64,000 nucleotides of DNA from Comamonas sp. KCTC 72670 (GTDB lineage: Bacteria; Myxococcota; Myxococcia; Myxococcales; Myxococcaceae), in assembly GCA_014656495.1 (NCBI GenBank), contig BNCN01000001.1:682001-746000 (forward strand), given 5' to 3'. Of this stretch, positions 54,378-64,000 are shown one piece after another. Under the pieces are notes generated by a model. That model did not search any database and was not told the origin of the DNA. It saw only the letters and a program-made list of their open reading frames with translations. Each line of letters starts with the position of its first letter. The stretch's first letter is position 1. The position numbers and the translations under genes were made by a program.

Positions 54378-55607
54378 CTACGACGCCGGGGTGATGCCCG
54401 TCTCCTCGGAGTTCCGCGCGCGACGCCGCTCCACCAACCACACCAGCAACACGCCCAGCTCGTAGCAGAGCAGCATGGGGCCGGCCATCAGCGACAGGTT
54501 CACCACGTCGCCCGTGGGGGTGATGATGGCCGCCGCGATGAGGCACACCACGAAGGCGTGGCGCTGGTACTTGAAGAGGAAGGACGACTTCACCACGCCC
54601 ACCACGCCCAGCAGCGCCATCACGAGCGGCAGCTCGAAGATGATGCCGAAGGCGAGGATGAGCAGCAGCACCAGCGAGAGCTGCTCGTGCATGGACAGCA
54701 TGGGCCGCGTCCAGCGCGCCGCGTGGTGCGCGGTGTGCGCCGTCGCCAGCTCCTTCTCCAGCCGCCACAGCCCCGCCAGCTCCTCGGTGCGCGTGGGCGC
54801 GATGCCGGCCAGCAGGCTGGCCGAGCCATCCATGGCCGCCGCCGCCGCCGCGTAGTCCTGCTTCTCGTAGGCCGTCACGGCCTCCACGCGCTTCTCCACC
54901 GCCTGCCGCAGCACGCCGCGTGACTGGGCGCCGTAGCCCACCGAGGCCGCGTCCAGCAGCCGGCCCAGGCCCTCCAGCCGCGCGGTCATCTCCACGCTGG
55001 CGGCGGGCGCCACCTGCGTCTCCGGCGCCTGCCCCGCGCCGTCGGCGCGCAGCGCGGTGCTCGTCTCCTTCGCGACGCGGCCCGCCTCCTCGGCCTCTCC
55101 CAACCGCAGGAAGCGCAGGGCGTCATCCGCGCGCAGCCGCGCCGAGTCCAGGCGCTGCTCCAGGGCGAGCGTCTCCTCCTCGTTGAGGAGGAAGGTGAAC
55201 ATGGAGGGGAGCACCGCGAAGTAGCAGAAGGCCGCGCCCAGGAGGAAGGCGATGGAGCCGAACGCCACGAAGGGCGCGGCGAAGCGGCGCTCCTCCGGAT
55301 ACAGGCCGGGCGACACGAAGCCCCAGATCTGCATCAGGATGACGGGTGTGGTGAGGAAGATGCCGCAGTACACGCCCACCTTCATCAGGACGTTCAGCTC
55401 CTCGATGCCGGACGTATAGATGAGGGAGCGGTTCTCCGGCGGCAGCGCGTCCAACACCGGCTGCATCAGCAGGCCGAAGATCGGCTTGGCGAAGATGAGC
55501 GAAACCGTCCCCAGGACGAGCACCGCGATGGTGCACCGCATGAGCCGGCTGCGCAGCTCCGTCAGGTGGTCCGCCAGACTCATGCGCAGGTCGGCGTCGG
55601 GGTTCAT
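54378..55607 (-). CDS. tatC: Twin-arginine translocase TatC with large periplasmic insertion
   Basis: The 409-residue protein has the six TatC helices and core marks: HLTELRSRL at the N terminus, FVSPGLYPEERRFA in the first cytoplasmic loop, FGIIFELPLVM with the conserved Glu325, and IITPTGDVVNL. It recognises twin-arginine signals and exports folded proteins. Typical TatC is about 250 residues. Here residues 143-300 form an extra charged, helical domain between helices 3 and 4, in the periplasmic loop. It is co-directional with tatA/B (18 bp away). Confidence 0.93.
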   Translation of the reverse strand: MNPDADLRMSLADHLTELRSRLMRCTIAVLVLGTVSLIFAKPIFGLLMQPVLDALPPENRSLIYTSGIEELNVLMKVGVYCGIFLTTPVILMQIWGFVSPGLYPEERRFAAPFVAFGSIAFLLGAAFCYFAVLPSMFTFLLNEEETLALEQRLDSARLRADDALRFLRLGEAEEAGRVAKETSTALRADGAGQAPETQVAPAASVEMTARLEGLGRLLDAASVGYGAQSRGVLRQAVEKRVEAVTAYEKQDYAAAAAAMDGSASLLAGIAPTRTEELAGLWRLEKELATAHTAHHAARWTRPMLSMHEQLSLVLLLILAFGIIFELPLVMALLGVVGVVKSSFLFKYQRHAFVVCLIAAAIITPTGDVVNLSLMAGPMLLCYELGVLLVWLVERRRARNSEETGITPAS

Positions 55608-55625
55608 GGGCGGGGGGCTCAGGAC

Positions 55626-56168
55626 TCAGCTCCGTTTCGGGGCGTTGCGCGCCACCGTGCCCGGGATGGGCGACAGCGTGGGCGAGGTGGCGGAAGAGGA
55701 GGCCGGCTCCGGCGGCGCCTCGTCCCCGGGCGCGGGCGGCTCCGCCGACGCGGCCTGGGCGGTGCCCTCGTTCGGCGGCACGTCCGCGGCGGACAGCTCC
55801 CGCGGGCCGTTGTCCCCCAGCTCCAGGACCTGCGTGGACGGCTGCGCCCCCGGAGCGGCCGTGTCGCCCTGCGGCGCCGCGCCGTTCTCGACGGGAGGCA
55901 CGGGCGCGTTCGGCCCGGCGATGGACTCAGGAGGCTGGGGCGCGAACCGCGTGCCCGGTCGGATGGGCGCGGTGGGCGGCTCTCCGATTTCCTGGTCCAT
56001 GGCGTAGAACTCACGCTCCACCACGTTGCGGACTTCATCCGTCTGGCGGCGGAACTCGCGCAGGAACTTGCCGATGCCGCGCGCGAGCTCGGGCAACCGC
56101 TGCGGCCCGAGAATGAGCAGCGCGGCCACCAGGATGAACACCATTTCGCCTGCGCCGATGTTGAACAT
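55626..56168 (-). CDS. TatA/TatB family translocase subunit
   Basis: ATG 56168 with AGGAAAA upstream starts the conserved MFNIGAGEMVFILVAALLILGPQRLPELARGIGKFLREFRR. This is one transmembrane helix followed by an amphipathic helix. The 180-residue length, the Glu at residue 8 and the LILGPQRLPELAR motif suit TatB more than TatA. The Pro/Ala-rich acidic tail (from about residue 70) is longer than usual and probably disordered. It pairs with tatC directly downstream. Confidence 0.88.
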   Translation of the reverse strand: MFNIGAGEMVFILVAALLILGPQRLPELARGIGKFLREFRRQTDEVRNVVEREFYAMDQEIGEPPTAPIRPGTRFAPQPPESIAGPNAPVPPVENGAAPQGDTAAPGAQPSTQVLELGDNGPRELSAADVPPNEGTAQAASAEPPAPGDEAPPEPASSSATSPTLSPIPGTVARNAPKRS

Positions 56169-56300
56169 TTTTCCTGACGCGCTCCCCGAAGCAGCCCGGT
56201 TTATCGCGCCCCGGGGATGCAGGCGCAACCGTTCGTCGTCCCAAAGCGCTCGCCCGCCACCCGGAATGGGCGGCAGGCAACCCCGGAACACCCTTTCATA

Positions 56301-57584
56301 CTACGCGTGAGATTCCGCCTCGGACGACAGCGGAACACTCCCTCCAGCCAAGGATGCCACCGCCCGCGCCCGCGCCTGCTCGCTCCGCACCACCCGCCGC
56401 TCCACGACCCACAACATGGCGGGCAGCAACAAGGTCAAGGTCATGGACACTCCGGCCATCCGCTCGATGCCGCCCAGGGTGCCGTCCGGCAGGTCCGTCA
56501 GCAGCCGGGCGCTGAGGAACGCCCCCATGGCGGTGGCCATGTGCTGGACGGCGGACTGGAGCGACATGAAGCGCGCGCGCACCGCGTTGTCCGGCACCCG
56601 CGACGTCAGCGTGTGGTACGCCACGTTGCGCAGCCCCATGGCGACCATGAACGCCGAGAAGATGAGGGGCACCGGCATCCACGCGGGCAGGGCGACGAAG
56701 CCCAGATACGTGGCCAGCAGCACCAGGACCGAGCCCACCGTGCCCACCACGAAGGGGCCGTACCGGTCCACCATGGGCCCCGCCACCCGCAGCGTGGCGA
56801 AGCTGGCGATGCCGCCCACGAAGTACGGCAGCCAGAGCAAGTCCCGGGGGTAGCCCACGTTCTGCTGCAGGTAGGCGGACAGGTTGGGGATGAGGATGAA
56901 GCCCGCCATCATCACGATGGCCGTCATCAGGTAGGACCACAGGATGTCCCGGTCGCCCAGAATCTCCAGCATGCCCACCGGTCGCCGGGGCCCCGTCTCC
57001 GCCTCCAGGTGCCCGCGCACGGGCGGCAGGTAGAAGACGGCGCCCAGCACCACCACCAGGCCAATGGCCGCCACCGCGAAGAAGGGCAGGCGCCAGCCTC
57101 CGTACTCCGCCAGCTTCAGCGCCATGGGCACGCCCGCCACCGAGGCCACGGAGAAGGCGATCATCACCGTCCCCAGCGCCCGGCCGCGCCGCTCCACCGG
57201 GACGAGCTCCGCGACGATGGACATGGCCAGGGACGTCGCCGGCCCGCCGAAGAGGCCCGCCACCACGCGGGCCAGCAGCAGGGTGGACAGGCCCGTGGCG
57301 AAGCCGCCCGCGGCGGTGGCCACCACCAGCCCCAGCATGGACACCGCCAGCGCCTTGCGCCGGTCGAAGCGGTCCAGGAAGTAGCCCCCCGCGAGCCCCG
57401 CCACGCTGGCGGCGGCCGTGTACGCGCCGCCAATGGTGCCGATGTGCGACGACGCGATGCCCAGCCCCTTCGCGAAGTCGGGGCCCAGCGGCATCACCAT
57501 CACGAAGTCCAGGATGTTGACGAACTGGACCGCGCCGATGAGCGCCACCACGGCGCGCTCCGAGACCTGTCGTTGTGTCGGCAT
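56301..57584 (-). CDS. MFS transporter
   Basis: This 427-residue protein has twelve predicted helices. The family loop motif GGYFLDRFDRRKALAVS lies between helices 2 and 3, and VPVERRGRALGTVMIAFSVAS is in helix 5. The N-terminal FVNILDFVMVMPLGPDFA is common in drug/sugar-efflux (DHA1) transporters. The substrate is unknown. It starts 9 bp after the chemoreceptor stop, so both may share a transcript. Confidence 0.9.
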   Translation of the reverse strand: MPTQRQVSERAVVALIGAVQFVNILDFVMVMPLGPDFAKGLGIASSHIGTIGGAYTAAASVAGLAGGYFLDRFDRRKALAVSMLGLVVATAAGGFATGLSTLLLARVVAGLFGGPATSLAMSIVAELVPVERRGRALGTVMIAFSVASVAGVPMALKLAEYGGWRLPFFAVAAIGLVVVLGAVFYLPPVRGHLEAETGPRRPVGMLEILGDRDILWSYLMTAIVMMAGFILIPNLSAYLQQNVGYPRDLLWLPYFVGGIASFATLRVAGPMVDRYGPFVVGTVGSVLVLLATYLGFVALPAWMPVPLIFSAFMVAMGLRNVAYHTLTSRVPDNAVRARFMSLQSAVQHMATAMGAFLSARLLTDLPDGTLGGIERMAGVSMTLTLLLPAMLWVVERRVVRSEQARARAVASLAGGSVPLSSEAESHA

Positions 57585-57593
57585 GAAGACGTC

Positions 57594-59669
57594 TTACACC
57601 CGGAAGCGGCGAACCTCCGCACGGAGGATTTCCGCCTGCCGCTGGAGGTTGTCGATGGCCTCCTCCAGCTGTTTCACGGAGCGCGTCTGGTGTTCCGACA
57701 CGCCCTTGATGGTCTCCACCGCCTTGAGCACCTGCTCGCTGCCCTTGGTCTGCTCCTTCTGGGCGCGGTTCAGGTGGGTGACCATCTCGTTGATGCTCTC
57801 GATGGAGCGGGTGATCTGCTTGCTGCCGTGCGCCTGCTCCTGGCTGCTGCGCTGCACGTGGGCGGTGAGCGCCTTCATCTTCTCCGCGCTCTTCATGATC
57901 TGCTCGCCGCCGCGGGCCTGCTCGTTGGAGGCCTTGGAGATCTGCTGCACCGACTCGCTGATGCGGTGGATGGACGCCGTCACCTGCTTGCTGCCGCGCG
58001 CCTGCTCCACCGTGGCGCGGGCGATGGCCTTCACCATCTGCGTGGACTTCTGGGTGCTGTCGTTGATCTTGCGCAGCGCCCCTTCCGCCTCACGGCCCAA
58101 CTGCACGCCCTCCTCCACGCTGCGCACGCCCTGGTTCATCACCACCACGGCGTGACGGCTCTCCTCCTGGATGCTGCGGATGAGCTCGGCGATCTCCTTG
58201 GTGGACGCGCCGGTGCGCTCGGCCAGGTCCTTGATCTCCTCGGCCACCACCGCGAAGCCCTTGCCGTGCTCGCCCGCCTGCGCGGCGATGATGGCCGCGT
58301 TGAGCGCCAGCAGGTTCGTCTGCTCGGCCACGTCGTCGATGACGTTGAGGATGTTGCCAATCTCGGAGATGCGGCGGCCCAAGCTGTCGATGACGCTGGC
58401 CGCCGAGCGGCTCGTGTCCTTGATGCGGTCGATGCCGGTGAGCGTCTTGCGCAGGGACTCCACGCCCGTCTGCGCGTCCTCGAAGACCTGCTCGGACAGC
58501 CGCGCCGTCTCCTTCGCGTTGGCCTCCACCTGGCCAATGGCGGCGTCCATCTCGCTGATGGCCGAGGACGTCTCCTCCGTGGAGGCGGACAGCTCCTGGA
58601 TGTTGGTGGCCACCTCCTTGATGGAGAACGTCATCTCCTCGATGGCGCTGGTGGTCTCCTCCACGCTGGCCGCCATCGCCTGGACGTTCTCCGCCACCTC
58701 GTCGTTGGTGGCGGCCATCTCCATGATGGAGGAGCTGCTCTCCTCGGCGCTCTGGTAGAGGACCTCCACGTTCTCCGCGATGCCGCGCAGCGAGGCCATC
58801 ATCTGCACCATGGAGGACGACGTCTCCTCCACGCGCGCCTGCACCGTGCCCGCGCCGGACGACACCGTGGTGCCGGTGCGGTGAATCTGCTCCACCACGC
58901 CCGCCACCACGTCCGACACGCCGCGCACCCGGCCCAGCGTGTCACGCCAGCTCTGCGCGATGCGGTTGAGCGCCTCCGCCAGCTGCCCCAGCTCGTCCTG
59001 GGTGCCCACGTCCACGCGGCCGGTGAGGTCCGCCTCCGCCAGCCGGCGCGCCATGCCCATCATCGCGTCCAGCGGCACCAGGATGAACGTGCGGGAGATG
59101 AAGAAGGCCACCAGCAGGAAGAGCGCCAGGCCAATGCCGAACGCGAGCAGCACCAGGTGGCGCAGCTCGGTGACGACCGCGTTCAGGCCCGCGGTGTCCA
59201 GCACCACCAGCGCCTGCCCCACCACGCCCCCGGACAGCGTCACCGGGCGCGCCACCACGCGGTCGCCGTTGGCGAAGCGCAGGCCGTCCAGCGGCGCGCC
59301 CTGGTGGGCCTTCAGCTCCGCCTGGAACCAGGCGGGAGCCTCGCGCGGGTGGGTGGCCAGCACCTCGCCCTCGCTGGAGAGCACGGCCAGCACCTTGACG
59401 TCGTCGTCGCCCTCCCGCAGCCGCTCCAGGCTGTCGGGCAGGGCCGCGGCGGGCTGGGCTGTCAGCAGCGTGACAGCCTGGCCGGCCCGGGCGACGCCCC
59501 GCGTCTGCAGGCGCTGCTCCAGGTGGGCCTCCACGCGCGATGGAACGACGAAGTAGAGCGTCCCCAGGATGAGGGCGAGGACGAGCGCGAAGGAGCCGAG
59601 CAGCAGCCGGCGCAGGCCGGGTTTCTTGAACCGGAGAGCCAAGACGGGGCACTGTACGGAGGGAAACAC
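57594..59669 (-). CDS. Methyl-accepting chemotaxis protein
   Basis: This 691-residue receptor starts at GTG 59669; a TTG ten codons later ([14 protein letters not shown]) is an alternative. It has a first helix (20-42), a small periplasmic sensor (about 45-170), a second helix (172-195) and a HAMP domain ([39 protein letters not shown]). The long signalling coil has the tip [36 protein letters not shown]. Repeated EETSS and AEESSSS patches are probable methylation sites. No che genes are adjacent, so it must signal to a remote system. It is divergent from the deacetylase-family gene. Confidence 0.93.
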   Translation of the reverse strand: MFPSVQCPVLALRFKKPGLRRLLLGSFALVLALILGTLYFVVPSRVEAHLEQRLQTRGVARAGQAVTLLTAQPAAALPDSLERLREGDDDVKVLAVLSSEGEVLATHPREAPAWFQAELKAHQGAPLDGLRFANGDRVVARPVTLSGGVVGQALVVLDTAGLNAVVTELRHLVLLAFGIGLALFLLVAFFISRTFILVPLDAMMGMARRLAEADLTGRVDVGTQDELGQLAEALNRIAQSWRDTLGRVRGVSDVVAGVVEQIHRTGTTVSSGAGTVQARVEETSSSMVQMMASLRGIAENVEVLYQSAEESSSSIMEMAATNDEVAENVQAMAASVEETTSAIEEMTFSIKEVATNIQELSASTEETSSAISEMDAAIGQVEANAKETARLSEQVFEDAQTGVESLRKTLTGIDRIKDTSRSAASVIDSLGRRISEIGNILNVIDDVAEQTNLLALNAAIIAAQAGEHGKGFAVVAEEIKDLAERTGASTKEIAELIRSIQEESRHAVVVMNQGVRSVEEGVQLGREAEGALRKINDSTQKSTQMVKAIARATVEQARGSKQVTASIHRISESVQQISKASNEQARGGEQIMKSAEKMKALTAHVQRSSQEQAHGSKQITRSIESINEMVTHLNRAQKEQTKGSEQVLKAVETIKGVSEHQTRSVKQLEEAIDNLQRQAEILRAEVRRFRV

Positions 59670-59752
59670 CGGCAGGGCAAGAACAGGGCGTTGGCGCCGC
59701 CCGCCCTCCAGGGCGCTGACTTCCCCCCTGGCGGATGCGTAAGGTCTTCTGG

Positions 59753-60778
59753 ATGTCCTCCACCCTGCTCCTCACGGACCCCCTCTTCTTCCAGCATGAC
59801 CCCGGGCAGGGCCACCCCGAGTCGCCCTCCCGTCTGCGGCGCATCCTGGGGGTGCTGGCCAGCGCGCCGGTGAAGGGCACGCTGATGACCGCGCCGCGCT
59901 CGGCCACGGACGCGGAGCTGGCGGCGGTCCACACGCCGGAGCTGCTCGCCTACCTCCAGCGCCTCAACGGGCAGAAGGCCCAAGTCGACGCGGACACCCT
60001 CGTGTCCCCCGACAGCGTGGACGCCGCGAGGCTCGCCGCGGGCGCCTCCATCCAGGCGGTGGAGGCGGTGATGCAGGGCGAGGCCCGCAACGCCTTCGCG
60101 CTGGTGCGCCCGCCCGGCCACCATGCGGAGCCCGACAAGGCCATGGGCTTCTGCCTGCTCAACAACGCGGCCATCGCCGCGGAGGCGGGCCGGCGGATGG
60201 GCGCCGAGCGCGTGCTGGTGCTCGACTGGGACGTGCACCACGGCAACGGCACCCAGGCCGCCTTCTGGAAGCGCCGCGACGTCATGTACCAGTCGGTGCA
60301 CCAGTTCCCCTACTACCCGGGCACCGGCGCGGACCACGAGGTCGGCAGGGGCCCGGGTGAGGGCTACACGGTCAACGTGGGCCTGCCGGGCGGCAACTCG
60401 GACGCGGACTACGGGATGATCTTCGAGGAACTGCTGCTGCCCATCGCGGACGCGTACAAGCCGCAGCTCATCCTGGTGTCCGCGGGGTTCGACTCGCACC
60501 AACACGACCCGATTGGCGGCATGGACGTCAGCGAGCGCGGCTTCGCGGCCATGTGCTCCGCGATGAAGTCCCTGGCGGACAGCGCGTGTCAGGGCCGGCT
60601 GGTGCTGCTGCTGGAGGGCGGCTACTCGCTGGAGGGCCTGTCGCAGTCCGTGCATGCCTGCGTGGAGGTGCTCGCCGGGCGCAAGGACAGCTTCCCCACG
60701 GGAGACACCCACGCGGACGCGCGGGACGCGCTGAAGGCCAGCCGCGACGCGATGCGGCCCTACTGGCCCGGCATGTAG
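59753..60778 (+). CDS. Histone-deacetylase-family hydrolase
   Basis: ATG 59753 ([10 protein letters not shown]) is preceded by AAGG; an ATG six codons upstream lacks a ribosome site. The 341-residue arginase/deacetylase-fold enzyme shows [21 protein letters not shown], the metal ligands in [16 protein letters not shown] and [12 protein letters not shown], and EGGYSLEGL. Bacterial members remove acetyl groups from polyamines, acetoin-related compounds or small amides, or act on lysines. No substrate is indicated by the neighbours. Confidence 0.9.
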   Translation: MSSTLLLTDPLFFQHDPGQGHPESPSRLRRILGVLASAPVKGTLMTAPRSATDAELAAVHTPELLAYLQRLNGQKAQVDADTLVSPDSVDAARLAAGASIQAVEAVMQGEARNAFALVRPPGHHAEPDKAMGFCLLNNAAIAAEAGRRMGAERVLVLDWDVHHGNGTQAAFWKRRDVMYQSVHQFPYYPGTGADHEVGRGPGEGYTVNVGLPGGNSDADYGMIFEELLLPIADAYKPQLILVSAGFDSHQHDPIGGMDVSERGFAAMCSAMKSLADSACQGRLVLLLEGGYSLEGLSQSVHACVEVLAGRKDSFPTGDTHADARDALKASRDAMRPYWPGM

Positions 60779-60868
60779 CTGTACGGTGGATGGCGCACCG
60801 CGCCCCACGCCGCTGTTCATCCCCGGGCAACCGTGCGAGAAGCCCCCACCTGCACACGGGAGGACAGC

Positions 60869-61630
60869 ATGGCGGAGACGAACTACCGGACGGCCCTGGT
60901 GACGGGCGCCTCGAGCGGCCTGGGCCGCGGCCTGGCGCTGTGGCTCGCGAAGCGCGGCGTCCGCGTGTTCGCCACGGGCCGCCGCCTGCCGCAGCTGCAA
61001 GCCCTGACGGCGGAGGCCCAGGCGGCCGGCGTCACCATTGAACCGGTGGAGATGGACGTCACGAAGCCGGACGCCACGATGGAGCGCATCCGCGCGCTCG
61101 ACGCGGAGTGCGGCGGCCTGGACCTGGTGGTGGCCAACGCGGGCGTGGGCGGCACCACGAACGCCAAGCGCCTCCCGTGGGAGCGCGTGCGCGGCATCAT
61201 CGACACCAACGTCACCGGCGCCGCCGCCACGCTGAGCGCCGTGCTGCCGAACATGGTGGAGCGCAAGCGCGGGCACCTGGTGGGCGTCTCCAGCCTCGCG
61301 GGCTTCCGGGGACTGGCGGGCCACGCGGCCTACTCCGCGTCCAAGGCCTTCCTGGCGACGTTCATGGAGAGCCTGCGCGTGGACCTGCGCGGCACCGGCG
61401 TGAGCGTCACCTGCATCTACCCCGGCTTCGTGAAGAGCGAGATGACGGCCACCAACAACTTCCCCATGCCCTTCCTCCTGGAGACGCATGACGCGGTGGA
61501 GCTGATGGGCCAGGGCATCATCCGCGGCGACGCGGAGGTGTCCTTCCCCTGGCAGCTCGCGGTGCCCACGCGCCTGGCGAAGGTGCTGCCCAACCCCCTC
61601 TTCGACTCGGTCGCGCGCCGGCTGCGCTGA
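60869..61630 (+). CDS. Short-chain dehydrogenase/reductase
   Basis: ATG 60869 follows GGGAGGA (60858-60864). The 253-residue SDR has the loop TGASSGLG (12-19), Asp63, NAG (90-92), Ser142, Tyr155 and Lys159. The Arg pair in ATGRRLPQL suggests NADP preference. The end (WQLAVPTRLAKVLPNPLFD) resembles lipid-type SDRs such as those for 3-ketosphinganine or fatty ketones. It lies 31 bp before pyrF. Confidence 0.88.
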   Translation: MAETNYRTALVTGASSGLGRGLALWLAKRGVRVFATGRRLPQLQALTAEAQAAGVTIEPVEMDVTKPDATMERIRALDAECGGLDLVVANAGVGGTTNAKRLPWERVRGIIDTNVTGAAATLSAVLPNMVERKRGHLVGVSSLAGFRGLAGHAAYSASKAFLATFMESLRVDLRGTGVSVTCIYPGFVKSEMTATNNFPMPFLLETHDAVELMGQGIIRGDAEVSFPWQLAVPTRLAKVLPNPLFDSVARRLR

Positions 61631-61661
61631 CCTTCCCTCTTTCCTTGCCCGGAGACGCCCG

Positions 61662-62528
61662 GTGACGACGCCCCTGCCCTTCGCCCACCGCTTCGCCCAA
61701 CTGGCCGAGCAGCGCTCGCCGTTCTGCCTGGGCATCGACCCGTCACGGGACTTGCTCGCGCGCTGGGGCCTGCCCGACAGCGCGCAGGGCCTGCGCGACT
61801 TCTGCGAGCGCGTGGCCGACGCCGCGGGGGAGCGCGTCGCGGTGGTGAAGCCGCAGAGCGCCTTCTTCGAGCGCCACGGCCCCGCGGGCCTCCAGGTGCT
61901 CCAGGAGGTGATGGGCCGCTTCAAGGCCGCGGGCACCCTCACCCTGCTGGACGTGAAGCGCGGGGACATCGGCTCCACGATGGACGCCTACGCGGAGAGC
62001 CTCTTCGGCGAGGGCAGCGCCTACGCGGTGGACGCGGCCACCTTCACCGCCTACCTGGGCGTGGGCGCCCTGATGAAGACGCTGGAGCGGGCGCGCGCCT
62101 CCGGGGCCGCCGCCTTCGTGGTGGTGCGCTCCTCCAACCCGGAGGGCACGTCGCTCCAGACGGCGCGCGGTGAGGACGGCCGCACCGTGGCGGAGGCGCT
62201 GGCGGATGACCTCCGTGCCTTCAACGAGAAGCCCGGCAAGGACGCGGCGCCGGTGGCGGGCGCCGTCATGGGCGCCACCCTCCCCGACTCGGACCACGGC
62301 GTCATCGAGCGGCTCGGCGGCGCGCTGCTGCTCACGCCCGGCATCGGCGCGCAGGGCGCCGGCTTCGACGACTTGAAGCGGCTGTTCGCGGGGCGCGAGG
62401 CTCAGGTCATCCCCACCGCCACGCGCTCGGTGCTGGAGGCGGGGCCGGATGCCGCCTCCCTGCGTCAGGCGCTGGACCGGCATCTGGCGCCGGCCCGCGC
62501 CTTCCGCGCTACTGCGCGCCCATCATGA
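61662..62528 (+). CDS. pyrF: Orotidine 5'-phosphate decarboxylase (type 2)
   Basis: GTG 61662 is preceded by GGAG. This 288-residue TIM-barrel enzyme makes UMP from OMP. The catalytic Lys and Asp are in LLDVKRGDIGSTMDAYA, with LGIDPSRDLL near the start and LTPGIGAQG near the end, typical of the longer type 2 enzymes. The 3' end overlaps the convergent penicillin-binding protein gene by 20 bp. Confidence 0.95.
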   Translation: MTTPLPFAHRFAQLAEQRSPFCLGIDPSRDLLARWGLPDSAQGLRDFCERVADAAGERVAVVKPQSAFFERHGPAGLQVLQEVMGRFKAAGTLTLLDVKRGDIGSTMDAYAESLFGEGSAYAVDAATFTAYLGVGALMKTLERARASGAAAFVVVRSSNPEGTSLQTARGEDGRTVAEALADDLRAFNEKPGKDAAPVAGAVMGATLPDSDHGVIERLGGALLLTPGIGAQGAGFDDLKRLFAGREAQVIPTATRSVLEAGPDAASLRQALDRHLAPARAFRATARPS

Positions 62529-64000
62529 ACTGATCGACGTCGACCGTGTTCTTGTCGGGCACCGCGTCCTTCGGCTCGGTGCCCTTCTTGAAGAACATCA
62601 GCTCCGAGTCCTTGGAGCCCGCGGGGGCGATCTTCCCCGTCTTCTTGTCGATGTGCAGCCGCACCAGGTTCATGGACTGCCACGGGTAGAACTCCGACTG
62701 CGGGCGGCCCTCCAGCGCGCTCTTCATGTAGTTGAGCCAGATGGGGAGCGCGGCGCGGCCGCCCGTCTCGTAGCGGCCCAGCGGGTGCGGGTTCAAGTCG
62801 TAGCCCACCCAGGCCACCGTCACCAGGTCGCGGGTGTAGCCGGCGAACCACGCGTCGAAGGAGTCGTTGGTGGTGCCCGTCTTGCCCGCAGCGGGCTTGC
62901 CCAGGCGCTGCGCGGGGCCGCCGGTGCCCTGGAGCACCACGCCGCGCAAGAGGTGCGTGAGGATGAAGCCGGCCTCCGGGCTCATCACCTGCTCGCCCGG
63001 CTCGAAGAGGCGCGCGTAGCCGGCGGCCACGCGGTCCTGCAGCGGCGCCCACGCGTCGTCGAAGGCGGTGTGGTCCTCCAGCGTGCGGCCCCAGCGGTCC
63101 TCAATCTTGCGGATGAAGTACGTGGGCTTCTTGCGGCCGTAGCGGTTGAAGGTGGCGTAGGCGTTGGCCAGGTCCACCGGGTACACGCACGAGGAGCCCA
63201 GCGCCGCGGAGAAGTCCATGTTCATGGGCGTGGTGATGCCCAGCTTCGTGCTCCACGCGGCCATGTTCTTCACGCCCACCGCGCCGAACGTCTTCACCGC
63301 GGGCACGTTCAGCGAGTTGATCATCGACGTGCGCAGCAGCACCTCGCCCTCGAACTTGTCGCTGTAGTTGGCCGGCTTCCACGACACCTTGGTGTCCGGG
63401 TCGTGCTCGACGATGGGCGAGTCGACCAGGACGGTGGCCTCCGTCCAATCCAGCTGCTCCAGCGCCGCCGAGTACACGAAGGGCTTGAAGGAGCTGCCCG
63501 GCTGGCGGCACGCCTGGAACGCGCGGTTGAACTCGTTGTCGTCGAAGTCGTAGCCGCCCACCATCGCGGAGAGGTACTGGCGGTGGGGGTCGATGGAGAC
63601 GAGCGCGCTCTGCGCCTCGGGCGTCTGCTCCAGGCGGAAGAGCTTCTCACCCTCGTTGGGGATTTCGTCCGCGAGCTTCTTGTCCCACTGCTCCTTGTCG
63701 TCCGTGAGGTCCTTCTTCGTCACGTGACGCACGACGATGACGTCGTTCTCCGCGAGGGCCTTCTTCACCGACGTGATCATCATCGCCGGGTAGTAGCCCT
63801 CCGGGTTCACCTTGCGCGCCCAGCGCATGCCCAGCAGCGGCAGCCGGCCCCTGTGCGGCCCCACCTGCACGTCGGCGCCCTTGCCGTCCGAGTCGATGGC
63901 GGTGACGACGCCCACGTAGAGCCGGTTCTCCACCAGCGGCTGCGAGCCCATGACCTTCTTCGCCTTGGTGATGAACTCCTGCACGGCCTCCTTCGACGCG
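62509..64000 (-). CDS. Class A penicillin-binding protein 1A-like, C-terminal part (5' end outside window)
   Basis: The frame stays open to the right edge, so the glycosyltransferase domain lies beyond it; the internal GTG at 63984 is not a start. The visible ~497 residues include the small beta domain (GADVQVGPHRGRLPLLGMRW). The transpeptidase domain follows, with active Ser in PGSSFKPF, SLN in SMINSLNVP and the KTG box in AGKTGTTND. It cross-links peptidoglycan on the outer face of the inner membrane. LFRLEQTPEAQSALVSIDPHRQYLSAMVGG is the typical PBP1A lead-in. Confidence 0.92.
   Translation of the reverse strand, partial: ASKEAVQEFITKAKKVMGSQPLVENRLYVGVVTAIDSDGKGADVQVGPHRGRLPLLGMRWARKVNPEGYYPAMMITSVKKALAENDVIVVRHVTKKDLTDDKEQWDKKLADEIPNEGEKLFRLEQTPEAQSALVSIDPHRQYLSAMVGGYDFDDNEFNRAFQACRQPGSSFKPFVYSAALEQLDWTEATVLVDSPIVEHDPDTKVSWKPANYSDKFEGEVLLRTSMINSLNVPAVKTFGAVGVKNMAAWSTKLGITTPMNMDFSAALGSSCVYPVDLANAYATFNRYGRKKPTYFIRKIEDRWGRTLEDHTAFDDAWAPLQDRVAAGYARLFEPGEQVMSPEAGFILTHLLRGVVLQGTGGPAQRLGKPAAGKTGTTNDSFDAWFAGYTRDLVTVAWVGYDLNPHPLGRYETGGRAALPIWLNYMKSALEGRPQSEFYPWQSMNLVRLHIDKKTGKIAPAGSKDSELMFFKKGTEPKDAVPDKNTVDVDQFMMGAQ

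Noticed and set aside
63982..63984. GTG as the start of the penicillin-binding protein
   Set aside because: The frame continues upstream to the window edge with typical PBP sequence, and the glycosyltransferase domain must lie beyond it.

Overview
The window is very GC-rich DNA with strong G/C bias at third codon positions. Its gene mix includes a RpoH-type sigma factor, a giant repeat-rich protein, a serine/threonine kinase fused to an AAA-type ATPase, a sigma-54 activator with a V4R sensor, many lipoproteins and orphan regulators, and a stand-alone chemoreceptor. This points to a chromosomal segment of a myxobacterium, probably Myxococcaceae (Myxococcus or a near relative). The assignment is an inference from gene content; no rRNA or tRNA gene was found to confirm it. 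Genes are tightly packed: several share stop/start bases and three convergent pairs overlap at their 3' ends. I see no insertion sequence, prophage or CRISPR array.

Layout. 1-2498 (minus): DUF4159 protein and a VWA/glutamine-amidotransferase-like membrane protein that runs off the left edge. 2556-6658 (plus): two small membrane proteins, a membrane-anchored protein with two jelly-roll domains, and an unusual beta-ketoacyl synthase. 6683-8440 (minus): lipoprotein and RpoH-type sigma factor. 8509-10932: DEAD-box RNA helicase with three C-terminal RNA-binding modules. 10937-14054: XRE regulator divergent from glutamate dehydrogenase and threonine ammonia-lyase. 14112-22373: secreted metallopeptidase, then a 2246-residue repeat protein. 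22500-25802: YceI protein and a Tat-signalled DODA-type dioxygenase, divergent from a sigma-54 activator. 25818-30023 (minus): rhomboid-like protein, small proteins, thiolase, DsbA-fold isomerase. 30138-33848: kinase-ATPase. 34102-36322 (plus): serine protease lipoprotein, acidic small protein, receiver-only response regulator, DUF488 protein.

36333-41040 (minus) is a five-gene ureide operon: flavoprotein monooxygenase, allantoinase, allantoicase, OHCU decarboxylase, hydroxyisourate hydrolase. All four junctions are tight and three of them are 4-bp overlaps. There is no classical uricase, so the flavoprotein is the natural candidate for urate oxidation. 41212-43723: P5C dehydrogenase and an aldose-epimerase-like protein. 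43724-44124 has no gene but holds a perfect 19-bp inverted repeat.

44125-48959: a LysR regulator divergent from an acyl-CoA dehydrogenase / SDR / APH-type kinase / histidine phosphatase operon. Its content matches a split version of the ACAD10/ACAD11 and LvaA/LvaC logic for 4-hydroxyacyl-CoA breakdown. 48950-53292: Ada-like methyltransferase, NTF2-like protein, then metY-metX behind a leader with a terminator-like hairpin. 53264-59669 (minus): RCK-domain protein, TatC with a roughly 155-residue periplasmic insertion, TatA/B, MFS transporter, chemoreceptor. 59753-62528 (plus): histone-deacetylase-family hydrolase, SDR and pyrF. 62509-64000 (minus): the C-terminal part of a class A penicillin-binding protein.

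The most novel candidates are the ureide operon flavoprotein, the split 4-hydroxyacyl-CoA system, the expanded TatC, the giant Trp-repeat protein, the triple-RBD helicase and the long inverted repeat at 43924-43981.
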